A stretch of 34,458 bases of DNA from Paenibacillus sp. ACRRX (lineage in GTDB: Bacteria; Bacillota; Bacilli; Paenibacillales; Paenibacillaceae). The stretch lies in NCBI RefSeq assembly GCF_022346885.1, contig NZ_JAKRNK010000017.1, positions 1 through 34,458 of the forward strand, in the 5' to 3' direction. The notes below the pieces were generated by a model. The model was given only the letters and a program-made list of their open reading frames with translations, made no database searches and was not told where the DNA came from. Below, piece by piece: positions 18,950 to 28,325 of the stretch. Made by a program: the position numbers and the translations under genes. Position 1 is the stretch's first letter. The number at the start of each line of letters is the position of its first letter.

Positions 18950-19722
18950 CCCCTTATTTTCAATGTCATGGTTATACTTACCCATTAGCTGCTCAATTCA
19001 AGAAAAGGCGTGGAATTGATCTTAACCAAAGAGGACATGGATGGAGTGATCATACACCTGATTTCGATTATTCCAGAGATAGCTATATAAACTAACGACA
19101 TATTGAACTTGGTTCATATAGAACTAGGTGGGAAATACGTAACCATAGTTGGGCATTCGTTAGGTGGAACTAATGCTTATCAGTTAGCGGCTCGACACCC
19201 TTAGCTGGTTAATGCTGTCATTATGGGAGACATTGGATTAAAATTTACGCCAATCTATCCTTCGCAAAGAAACTTCCTGTGCGCTCTGACACATTGGATA
19301 AACTGAAAGAATCACTAAAGCATGCTGGCGTTTAAGTCTATGCATTACTTTGCAGGAAGTGTATTTCAGGATGAGCTCGGTTGGGATTCCGATCTGATCT
19401 GTTAGGTCTGGGTATTTCGCAGCAGAATATCAATGAAGTAGGATGGGAGGATTGGCTCTTCTCTCCTTGTCTTTTACTGCTTATTCACGGTCAAAATAGC
19501 TTTGTGTTGGACTCGAATCAAGCTGCTCTTCTGGTATCCAGACGACCTGACGCAACACTTTCTATATTTGAACAGTGTGGTCATAATGTTCATTCTTGCG
19601 ATCCCGATCGTTATTTTGATGTTGTGAACCGGTTCCTGATTCCTGGAGAAGTTAAAATAGAAACGTATAGTCATACAGACCTATGTTATGCAAAAATGCT
19701 TTCTACAAAGGAAATCTGTTGA
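18950..19722 (+). pseudogene. Decayed alpha/beta-hydrolase gene
   Basis: Hydrolase motifs appear in order on the plus strand but in several frames. An oxyanion-hole type CHGYTYPLAAQF lies near 18964-18999, then LNQRGHGWSDH near 19021-19053. The nucleophile elbow TIVGHSLGG lies near 19140-19170. The C-terminal part LLIHGQNSFVLDSNQAALL with the catalytic-His region EQCGHNVHS lies at about 19470-19600. A TAA follows the second segment and the frame shifts near 19093. A TAG stands at 19202-19204 where relatives continue PELV, and at least one more shift is needed between 19230 and 19390. No start or full-length frame survives. A 113-codon open stretch at 19381-19722 is just its tail and is unlikely to be functional. 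Confidence 0.85.
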
Positions 19723-19740
19723 CATCGCTACAACATTAAT

Positions 19741-19781
19741 TAAGCACCTACACCTCCTTAAAATGGAGAGACAGGTGCTTA
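19741..19781. terminator. Stem-loop between the hydrolase relic and the dehydrogenase gene
   Basis: Perfect 9-bp arms TAAGCACCT / AGGTGCTTA enclose a smaller CTCC/GGAG stem. It lies about 35 nt beyond the stop of the dehydrogenase gene and could terminate it. The T-tract is weak on both strands. Confidence 0.4.
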
Positions 19782-19814
19782 TTATTGCTCCTAGTAATAG
19801 GTTACTCAAGGCTT

Positions 19815-20675
19815 TTATTCTTTCGTTTCCGGTATTATAAATGTAGGGTTCTGCTCGTTCAAAATGTGTTCCATCCGTTGTTGTATGGCTTCCTTACTTT
19901 CTGAATCAGGCAGGATGTAAAACTTGTTGTGTTCAATGGCATTAAAGGTAAATGCCGCTACTTGATCAGGAGACACCCCCTGCTCCACACCAGCTCTAAT
20001 AAATTCAATAATCATACTCTCTTGTGGAGAAGGGGGTGTGATATCACCAGGCTTACTGTACTCAGAAGGTCGGTTACGTCCCGCATCACAGATTCGCGTG
20101 TTAACAAATCCAGGGCAAAGTAAGGACACTCCAATTCGTGATTGAGTTAGCTTTAATTCGTGATAGAGCGTTTCCGTCAAGCTGACTAATGCATGCTTGC
20201 TTACACGATAAATACTATTGCCTGGACCAGTTTCGAGTCCTGCCCGAGAAGCGGTGTTGACAATATGGCAATCTTCTTGCAATTCCAACATAATCGGCAC
20301 AAATACCCGCGTAGTATAAATAGAGCCCCATAAATTCACATTTAATACCCATTGCCAGTCAGCAATGGAACTGCTCCATATATTAGATCCTCCACCAACT
20401 CCAACATTATTGAACAACAGTTGAACGCCCCCAAAGGAGCTCAGTGTTTTTTCAGCGAGGGTGTGGATATGACCTTCATTCCCTACGTCTGTCACAACAC
20501 TCAAGACAGTTGCACCTGTCTCTGTTAGCTCCTTATCAGCTTTATACAGGGCTTCCTCTTCGATATCGGCAAGTACAATTTTCATATTGTCCGCAGCACA
20601 ACGGCTTGCCAACGCCCTGCCAATACCACTTGCCCCCCCCGTAATAATAGCAATCTTATTATTAAATCTCCCCAT
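19815..20675 (-). CDS. Short-chain dehydrogenase/reductase (SDR)
   Basis: A 286-residue protein of the classical SDR family, an NAD(P)-dependent oxidoreductase acting on an unknown alcohol or carbonyl compound in the cytoplasm. The cofactor motif TGGASGIG is at residues 12-19. Asp37 at the end of the second strand favours NAD(H). NNVG (89-92) replaces the usual NNAG, and the catalytic set is Ser143, Tyr156 and Lys160 (YRVSK). The ribosome binding site GGAGGTGA lies 5 nt before the ATG. It stands alone: decayed DNA lies downstream, and the gene upstream is separated by a terminator. The 35-bp palindrome directly upstream suggests control by a repressor not encoded in the window. Length and motifs look intact. 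It has no visible link to the lipopeptide or the collagen-like genes. Confidence 0.92.
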   Translation of the reverse strand: MGRFNNKIAIITGGASGIGRALASRCAADNMKIVLADIEEEALYKADKELTETGATVLSVVTDVGNEGHIHTLAEKTLSSFGGVQLLFNNVGVGGGSNIWSSSIADWQWVLNVNLWGSIYTTRVFVPIMLELQEDCHIVNTASRAGLETGPGNSIYRVSKHALVSLTETLYHELKLTQSRIGVSLLCPGFVNTRICDAGRNRPSEYSKPGDITPPSPQESMIIEFIRAGVEQGVSPDQVAAFTFNAIEHNKFYILPDSESKEAIQQRMEHILNEQNPTFIIPETKE

Positions 20676-20687
20676 TACTTCACCTCC

Positions 20688-20722
20688 ATAATATAAACAA
20701 AATTTAATTTTGTTTATATTAT
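20688..20722. promoter_or_regulatory. Perfect 35-bp palindrome, probable operator of the SDR gene
   Basis: Two 17-bp arms, ATAATATAAACAAAATT and its exact reverse complement, flank a single central base. The element ends immediately before the ribosome binding site of the SDR gene. A minus-strand TATAAT at 20723-20718 overlaps its edge, so a bound dimer would cover the transcription start. The size and symmetry fit a TetR-family operator; that family is an inference. Confidence 0.6.
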
Positions 20723-20914
20723 ATTAGATATTAACCACTTTCGTCTACGTTATTTATATAATTCGTCATTTATATTTCTTTCTTATCAACAGATGGCGAT
20801 ATCGTTGTACTCCTAATACTTGATTGTGAAAATTCCAAAGCAAAGCATCGCTGCTGTTGCTGAGTTCCTAAGTTCTATCCCTAAATCTCTAAATTGAAGC
20901 TCGCTGGTAATGGT

Positions 20915-20962
20915 CGAAAAATAAAATGGCTTTCGTTGGATCATCACCAGCGAAAGCCATTT
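20915..20962 (-). terminator. Rho-independent terminator of the collagen-like operon
   Basis: Minus-strand arms AAATGGCTTTCGCTGG / CCAACGAAAGCCATTT (16 bp, one G-U pair, 7-nt loop) are followed by TTATTTTT. It lies about 180 nt beyond the stop of the gene at 21144-22016 and separates that operon from the SDR gene. The DNA on either side (20723-20914 and 20963-21143) shows nothing else I can support. Confidence 0.8.
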
Positions 20963-21143
20963 ATATAAATACTCTGTCAAGTAGTGATCATTACTTTACA
21001 GTCAATTCGACAAAGATGAGAATCATCCGCCATATTCATAGCAACCAAAGTAAACAGTATACAAAAAAATGCATAAAACTAAGGTTTAAAAAACATACGA
21101 CAATAGAAATTCAGGGCATAAATATATACAATCATTATTCTCT

Positions 21144-22016
21144 CTATCCAATCTGCATAATGTTAATATTCGCTGCAACAAACTTGATTTCTTCGAGATT
21201 TGTGTTAATTAGTTTTAATTGATTCGAGCCCGAGCCTGTATTAAATACTGCAGACCCTGCCCCTCCTGATCTCTGCGCCCCATCCGCAAGCGGTGGAGCA
21301 ATAGATAAACTTTGATATAACGGCTGATCATTTAATGTCAGCATGACTCGAACAGGCAAGTTATCTACCCAAGGGCACTCAATAAAGTTGTAAGCAGCAA
21401 AATAAGTGACGTGGGGAGCTAGCGAAATAAATGTAGGGGCAGCACTGCTAAAAGCAATTCCTGAGCCATTAATGACTTCCGCCTTCAGAAAAGGTACCGG
21501 TTCATTATGTCCCACATCTACATAGCCGTACCCATAGATCGCCGCATTGTTAGCGGTAACCGGTAAACAAGTTGTAGAAGCGATCTCCGTAATCCGTATA
21601 TTTACCCCACTAAAATTAACACCTACCACCCCAACTGGCGGAAACCCTACGAGCTGCAATACGCTTGGATTTGGACTGGCAGGCGTGTTAAATACAACCC
21701 CGCCTGACGCGCTTGCTACAGGCGTATTTTGTCCTGGCGGTATGGCGGTGGGAAAAGAGAGGACTTGGGAACCCGGAATAAGTACGTTGTTTAAGCGGAA
21801 CTCTGCAGATACGACTTTCCCTGTAGTTGGCGTACTGAACTCCGCATTATATTCCGCAAAATAAGTAGTACTTGGTGCAAGCGTAATATTGGAGAGCCCC
21901 TGCAGTTTAATAGCAGAACCATTCTGAACAATAGTTGCCAGAATAGCGGGTGCCCCATTTACAGGTATAGCCCCACATCCTCCAGAACAACCAAAATCAG
22001 CACTGCTTGCCATCAT
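21144..22016 (-). CDS. Surface protein with two tandem BclA-C-like domains and no collagen rod
   Basis: A 290-residue protein, last gene of the four-gene collagen-like operon. It has no Gly-X-Y repeats and no head domain. After a short leader with a Cys pair (GCSGGCG, Cys10 and Cys14), two beta-rich domains follow, at about residues 20-145 and 150-290. They share the pattern NGSxI...ITLAPSTTYFAEYN / ISLAPHVTYFAAYN, then an xxLNxxLI-type strand and a closing xxIxI strand. The same pattern ends each collagen-like neighbour, so I read these as jelly-roll, C1q/BclA-type trimerising domains. No signal peptide is seen, as usual for spore-coat and exosporium proteins. AAGGTGA lies just before the ATG pair. 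It may cap or bridge the filaments made by its neighbours. Confidence 0.75.
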   Translation of the reverse strand: MMASSADFGCSGGCGAIPVNGAPAILATIVQNGSAIKLQGLSNITLAPSTTYFAEYNAEFSTPTTGKVVSAEFRLNNVLIPGSQVLSFPTAIPPGQNTPVASASGGVVFNTPASPNPSVLQLVGFPPVGVVGVNFSGVNIRITEIASTTCLPVTANNAAIYGYGYVDVGHNEPVPFLKAEVINGSGIAFSSAAPTFISLAPHVTYFAAYNFIECPWVDNLPVRVMLTLNDQPLYQSLSIAPPLADGAQRSGGAGSAVFNTGSGSNQLKLINTNLEEIKFVAANINIMQIG

Positions 22017-22046
22017 GAATCACCTTCCCTTACACATGAATCCGCA

Positions 22047-22111
22047 AAAACTGGTGTCAAATGAACACAACTGCTCTCGACATGATACCCATAGTACAAT
22101 TCATTTGACAC
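22047..22111 (-). terminator. Long-loop hairpin with T-tract between two collagen-operon genes
   Basis: Perfect 12-bp arms GTGTCAAATGAA / TTCATTTGACAC are separated by a 34-nt loop. In the minus direction the second arm is followed after two bases by GTTTTT. It sits between the genes ending at 22140 and starting at 22016, so it could attenuate expression of the last gene. Confidence 0.45.
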
Positions 22112-22139
22112 TATCCGTTCAAGTTTATTGGATCATAGC

Positions 22140-24652
<2,513 letters not shown>

Positions 24653-24726
24653 CTAAGGTTCACTCCTTATCATCCTCCTAGTGTCCAAGACATAGGAGAT
24701 ACTGAAAATAATGAGGATATTCAGTA

Positions 24727-25962
24727 TTATTGCAATGCAATAACCGAAATAGATATATTTGTGAAATCAGTCGCTACTCCAGAGGTATTGATAATCTCTA
24801 ACGTTCCTGGAGTGCCTCCCGTTTGGATAATCGTATGGGAAGACAATTCAACGAGCACGCCTACAGAGGTGTCGTAACTTGCTGTCGTATTAACTATATC
24901 GACGCCGTTAAAGCGAAGTGTGGCCGCAGCTGTGGTGCCAGCAGTGGTGGCTTGAGTCTCATAATCAACAAAATACGCATGATTCGGTTCTAATGTAATC
25001 GTAGAAGTAAGTGGGGTGTGGGTGATCAAAGACCCATTTACAGTATGATTAGTGTCTAAAATGAGTGGTGCTCCATCTGCAACCGTCTGTGTTCCCTCGG
25101 TTACAAAGTTTGCATTGTTAACCGTTATGAGGATGCCCGTCGCTCCAATCGCCCCTGTAAATCCCGTTACCCCAGTGTTACCCGCAGCTCCTGCACTACC
25201 AGTTGCTCCCGTTGCACCAGAAGCTCCGACTCCCTCAAGACCTGTTGGACCCGTTGGACCTGGCGGGCAATCAGGCGGACATGGTCCTGTTAAGCCCGTC
25301 GACCCTGTCGGTCCGTCTGGTCCTGTGGCTCCTGCGGTTCCTGCGGTTCCATTTGCGCCTATTGATCCTGCTGCACCGTCCGCTCCAGTATCACCTGTAG
25401 GGCCAGCAGCTCCTGCTGGGCCAACTGCACCAGCTGTTCCTGTTTCTCCGGTTCCGCCCGTAACACCTATCGGTCCAGTAGCACCAATCGCTCCGTCCCC
25501 TCCGGTCACTCCCGTTGCACCGCTAGGTCCGGTAGCACCAGTCGCTCCCGTTGCACCCGTTGGACCTACGCCCCCAGTCGCTCCAGTCACACCTGCAGCT
25601 CCCTCTGGACCGGTAGCACCAATACCTGTCGCTCCTGTTGGACCAGTCGCTCCCGTTGGACCAGTTGATACTTCAGATTCCAATACTCTCTTCAGCTTTG
25701 TTTCCAATACCATCTCTTTGGCAATGACAACTTGCAGCATTTCCCTAACGCTTGAATTAATTTGCAAAATATCGCTGATACTAGCTGGCTGGCTCAGTCC
25801 TGGCAGCGTTCCAAGCGTATATTGAATCTTCTCTGCTTCTGCATTAACAATATGACCTAGCCCTAACTCTTCTAGTGCAATAGACGCAATGACTAAATTT
25901 ATGGCATCGTCGCGGGTAATAGTAATCTGGGGTGATATGTTAGGAATGTTCGCTTGTGACAT
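24727..25962 (-). CDS. Collagen-like repeat protein with conserved head and BclA-like C-terminal domain
   Basis: A 411-residue protein, first gene of the operon. The head is at residues 1-100, the collagen-like rod at 101-276 and the beta-rich C-terminal domain at 277-411 ([27 protein letters not shown]). The rod is interrupted once by ATGIGATG near residue 111-118 and by CPPDCPP with Cys228 and Cys232. A strong GGAGGAG site lies about 8 nt before the ATG. The promoter about 100 nt upstream matches the late-sporulation sigma-K pattern. No signal peptide or LPXTG anchor is present, which fits assembly inside the mother cell rather than secretion. The antisense strand shows a long Pro-Val-Ala-Pro frame, an artefact of the GGN-NCN codon pattern. 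Confidence 0.87.
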   Translation of the reverse strand: MSQANIPNISPQITITRDDAINLVIASIALEELGLGHIVNAEAEKIQYTLGTLPGLSQPASISDILQINSSVREMLQVVIAKEMVLETKLKRVLESEVSTGPTGATGPTGATGIGATGPEGAAGVTGATGGVGPTGATGATGATGPSGATGVTGGDGAIGATGPIGVTGGTGETGTAGAVGPAGAAGPTGDTGADGAAGSIGANGTAGTAGATGPDGPTGSTGLTGPCPPDCPPGPTGPTGLEGVGASGATGATGSAGAAGNTGVTGFTGAIGATGILITVNNANFVTEGTQTVADGAPLILDTNHTVNGSLITHTPLTSTITLEPNHAYFVDYETQATTAGTTAAATLRFNGVDIVNTTASYDTSVGVLVELSSHTIIQTGGTPGTLEIINTSGVATDFTNISISVIALQ

Positions 25963-26066
25963 GTACGGACTCCTCCCTACAAATAATACTTTATCTCCAT
26001 CCCATGCTCATGCAGGTCAAATTTGTTTAATACACAAGGACAGGCTTCAGTGAGTAATGACCTCCA

Positions 26067-26094
26067 TATTGTATGGAAAATTATTTCTAGTTGT
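26067..26094 (-). promoter_or_regulatory. Sigma-K-like promoter of the collagen-like operon
   Basis: On the minus strand CATACAATA (26075-26067) fits the sigma-K -10 pattern CATANNNTA, with AC 17 nt upstream (26094-26093), the usual -35. The -10 also lies in a palindrome, TCCATA-TTG-TATGGA (26063-26077). The predicted start is near 26060, about 100 nt before the first gene. Confidence 0.5.
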
Positions 26095-26183
26095 GTGGAT
26101 TCGTGTTGCCTGTAACTGAACTGATCCATTGTCCACACGCCGTACATAACTGTATGGTTCAGTATCAGAACATGCCTAGGTGA

Positions 26184-26211
26184 ACTAAATGTGATATCAC
26201 CTCATATACTT
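26184..26211 (+). promoter_or_regulatory. Possible sigma-K-like promoter of the methyltransferase gene
   Basis: AC at 26184-26185, a 17-nt spacer and CATATACTT at 26203-26211 match the sigma-K pattern except for the last base. It would fire divergently from the collagen operon. This is a weaker case than the opposite promoter. Confidence 0.3.
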
Positions 26212-26284
26212 AATCATAGTAAACCATCAGAGACCGATCATAGTTCTGCATGGTCATTGGAAAATTGAATGAAGTAGGTGAATT

Positions 26285-26953
26285 ATGAATGACTGGAACA
26301 AGTACTGCCCTGTCTTTGAATACGAACAAGTTGACTCACGTGTCCTGCAGCATTCTGCCTGGGTAGGTCATCGTCATTTTAGTTACGATCTGGTTCGGTC
26401 TTATCAGCCTCGTCTGCTAGTCGAGTTAGGTACACATTGGGGGGCATCCTTTTTTAGCATGTGCCAAGGCATAAAGGATGGGAACTTGTCGACTTTATGT
26501 TACGCTGTTGATACATGGGTGGGCGACCCTCATTCTGGAGGCTATGATGATGAAGTGTACAATAACGTAGTGTCGATCACCTCCTCTTTATATCCCCGCC
26601 ATGCAACGCTTCTGCGAACCACATTTGACGAAGCTCTGGCTCAATTTCAGGATGCCTCTATTGATTTGCTTCATATAGACGGTTTTCACCAATACGAAGC
26701 CGTAAAGCATGATTATGAATCATGGCTGCCCAAATTAGCACCAGACGGGATTATTTTGTTCCATGATATTTCCGTTCATGGGTTTGGTTTTGGAGTATGG
26801 AAATTATGGTCGGAGTTAAAAGAGCAATATCCCGCACTTCAATTTGAGCATTCAGGCGGATTAGGCATTTTATTTCCAAAAGGCGTTCATCATACATCCA
26901 AACTGCTGCTCGACCAATGGGAAGAATTAAAAGGCGGCTACGTAAGCATGTAA
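26285..26953 (+). CDS. Class I SAM-dependent methyltransferase
   Basis: A 222-residue protein with a Rossmann-type methyltransferase core. The SAM-binding motif LVELGTHWGASFF is at residues 45-57 with acidic Glu47, Asp76 of VDTWVG ends the next strand, and DLLHIDGFHQYEAVKHD (127-143) and LFHDI (158-162) follow. The last two are typical of the Methyltransf_24/CmcI-like group often found in glycan and antibiotic clusters. GTAGGTGA precedes the ATG. It lies divergent to the collagen-like operon and convergent with the glycosyltransferase operon, separated from the latter by a bidirectional terminator. I infer O-methylation of a sugar on the filament glycan, by analogy with methylated sugars on Bacillus exosporium glycoproteins. 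The acceptor cannot be read from the sequence. Confidence 0.85.
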   Translation: MNDWNKYCPVFEYEQVDSRVLQHSAWVGHRHFSYDLVRSYQPRLLVELGTHWGASFFSMCQGIKDGNLSTLCYAVDTWVGDPHSGGYDDEVYNNVVSITSSLYPRHATLLRTTFDEALAQFQDASIDLLHIDGFHQYEAVKHDYESWLPKLAPDGIILFHDISVHGFGFGVWKLWSELKEQYPALQFEHSGGLGILFPKGVHHTSKLLLDQWEELKGGYVSM

Positions 26954-26967
26954 TAAGGAGCACACAT

Positions 26968-27000
26968 ATGAATTCATTAGTATCAATTCTGATGCTTTAA
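26968..27000 (+). pseudogene. Ten-codon remnant resembling the start of a GT2 glycosyltransferase
   Basis: A good TAAGGAG site just after the methyltransferase stop is followed by an ATG frame reading MNSLVSILML and a TAA. Many family 2 glycosyltransferases begin with xxLVSILxPxYN. This looks like the first residues of such a gene whose body was lost, leaving the translation start next to the terminator. Confidence 0.35.
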
Positions 27001-27014
27001 CATGGACGTCATCA

Positions 27015-27065
27015 CAACAACAAAACGCGCAAACGTCTTTACAGACATTGCGCGTTTTGTTGTTG
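27015..27065. terminator. Bidirectional terminator between convergent genes
   Basis: Perfect 18-bp arms CAACAACAAAACGCGCAA / TTGCGCGTTTTGTTGTTG with an inner GTC/GAC pair. The arms supply T-rich ends on both strands. It serves the methyltransferase gene (plus) and the glycosyltransferase operon ending at 27081 (minus). Confidence 0.85.
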
Positions 27066-27080
27066 ACATGGAATTACGAT

Positions 27081-28325
27081 TTATGTGGGTATCCCCGTAT
27101 CATATGTCTTAGTCAGAACATGTTTAACCTCAATTTCACTTTCTAGCACTTCACGATCGTGTAGGCTTAAGTCATCTAAATAGGGAAATGGAAAGGAGCT
27201 ATGGAATAATCGTACTTGATAGGAATCATTTAAGATGCCATTATATTCGCACTTCATTAATACAGCAGCAACTTCAGGCATTATCGATCTTTTTAAGACT
27301 CTGAGCTGCCTTCTGTCTTCATCAGATATATATTCTCCAGCTTCAATCAACAGAAGATAGGGTCCCGCTGCCTGTTCGATCCCAAGTTTCCACAGCTTGA
27401 TCTTGTTTCGCTCAGAATGTCCTTCTACATATTTGCCAACATAAGACTCTAACACGTCTGCGCATTCACCTTGTTGATCTATAAGTACAACCTCATCTGC
27501 AATATCTTTAATGGAGTCTAACGTTAGCGTTGTAGCCGCACACTTCGATGTTGCCAACACACAGCAAGTCAGTCGAATATCTTCTTTATAAATTAAATCA
27601 AAAATATCGGCTCCCCATTTTTCCTGTGCTCGGTGTCGATTAATGGCCATCAGATGCTGCACATTATCTTTCTTTATGTCATTCATCGTTGCGTGACCGA
27701 CGTGATGAATAAAGCTGGCATTGGCAATAAATAACCGGTAGCCAGCGTGTGCAACCCGTAAACATAAATCATCATCTTCAAAGTTTCCAAGTCCATATAA
27801 CTCGTCAAAGCCCCCAACTTCATCAAGCACCTTCCGTCTGACAAGCATACAAAATCCGATCAATCGTCTTACTTCTGTCGTACTTCCTTGGTAACGGGCG
27901 GCATGTTCATGCGCAAATTGATTCAGATCAAGCAGGTCTGTATACGTCACCGGAATAATTTGATGCCCGCTCGAATAGTTGGTAAGTGGTCCCACCATAC
28001 CAATATCAGGACTGGAATACAGCACTTCCAACATCGATGTTAGCCAATGAGGCGTCACTACTGTATCATTGTTTAAAAACAAAATATTGTCACCAGTAGC
28101 TGCTGCCAATCCCTGATTGCAACCTGCTGCAAAACCCGCATTATCCTCGTTACAGATGAGAGTAATATCCAACTGAATCTTCAAATAGGTTGTTGTCAAA
28201 TCCGTCGAGCCATTATCAACCACGATAATCTCATAAGGTTGCGGGGTATACTTGCGGATGCTTTCCAGACATAGGACAGTAAGATGAAATTGGTTTCGTG
28301 TCAATATGATAATACTCGTCTTCAA
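27081..28325 (-). CDS. GT2 glycosyltransferase with a degenerate second GT-like domain
   Basis: A 414-residue protein. The N-terminal domain (about 1-250) is a family 2 GT-A glycosyltransferase of the rhamnosyltransferase-like type: SIIILTRN at the start, DNGSTD at 37-42, NND at 85-87 as the metal/nucleotide-sugar site, and the acceptor-side motif NFEDDDLCLR at 181-190. From about residue 251 a second segment follows the GT2 pattern of the neighbouring gene (TCCVLATSK, DEVVLIDQQGE, GPYLLLIEAGEYI), but IEAGE stands where MDADE would be. It is therefore probably catalytically dead. The ATG overlaps the stop of the upstream gene by 4 nt, so the two are translationally coupled. Likely role: adding a sugar to the glycan of the collagen-like proteins; donor and acceptor unknown. 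Confidence 0.85.
   Translation of the reverse strand: MKTSIIILTRNQFHLTVLCLESIRKYTPQPYEIIVVDNGSTDLTTTYLKIQLDITLICNEDNAGFAAGCNQGLAAATGDNILFLNNDTVVTPHWLTSMLEVLYSSPDIGMVGPLTNYSSGHQIIPVTYTDLLDLNQFAHEHAARYQGSTTEVRRLIGFCMLVRRKVLDEVGGFDELYGLGNFEDDDLCLRVAHAGYRLFIANASFIHHVGHATMNDIKKDNVQHLMAINRHRAQEKWGADIFDLIYKEDIRLTCCVLATSKCAATTLTLDSIKDIADEVVLIDQQGECADVLESYVGKYVEGHSERNKIKLWKLGIEQAAGPYLLLIEAGEYISDEDRRQLRVLKRSIMPEVAAVLMKCEYNGILNDSYQVRLFHSSFPFPYLDDLSLHDREVLESEIEVKHVLTKTYDTGIPT

Noticed and set aside
20926..21222. 98-codon plus-strand frame
   Set aside because: It starts inside the operon terminator hairpin and overlaps the 3' end of a real gene; no ribosome binding site or family resemblance.
24699..24727. 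8-bp inverted repeat between the first two collagen-like genes as a terminator
   Set aside because: Short stem, no T-tract on the minus strand, and the downstream gene clearly belongs to the same operon.
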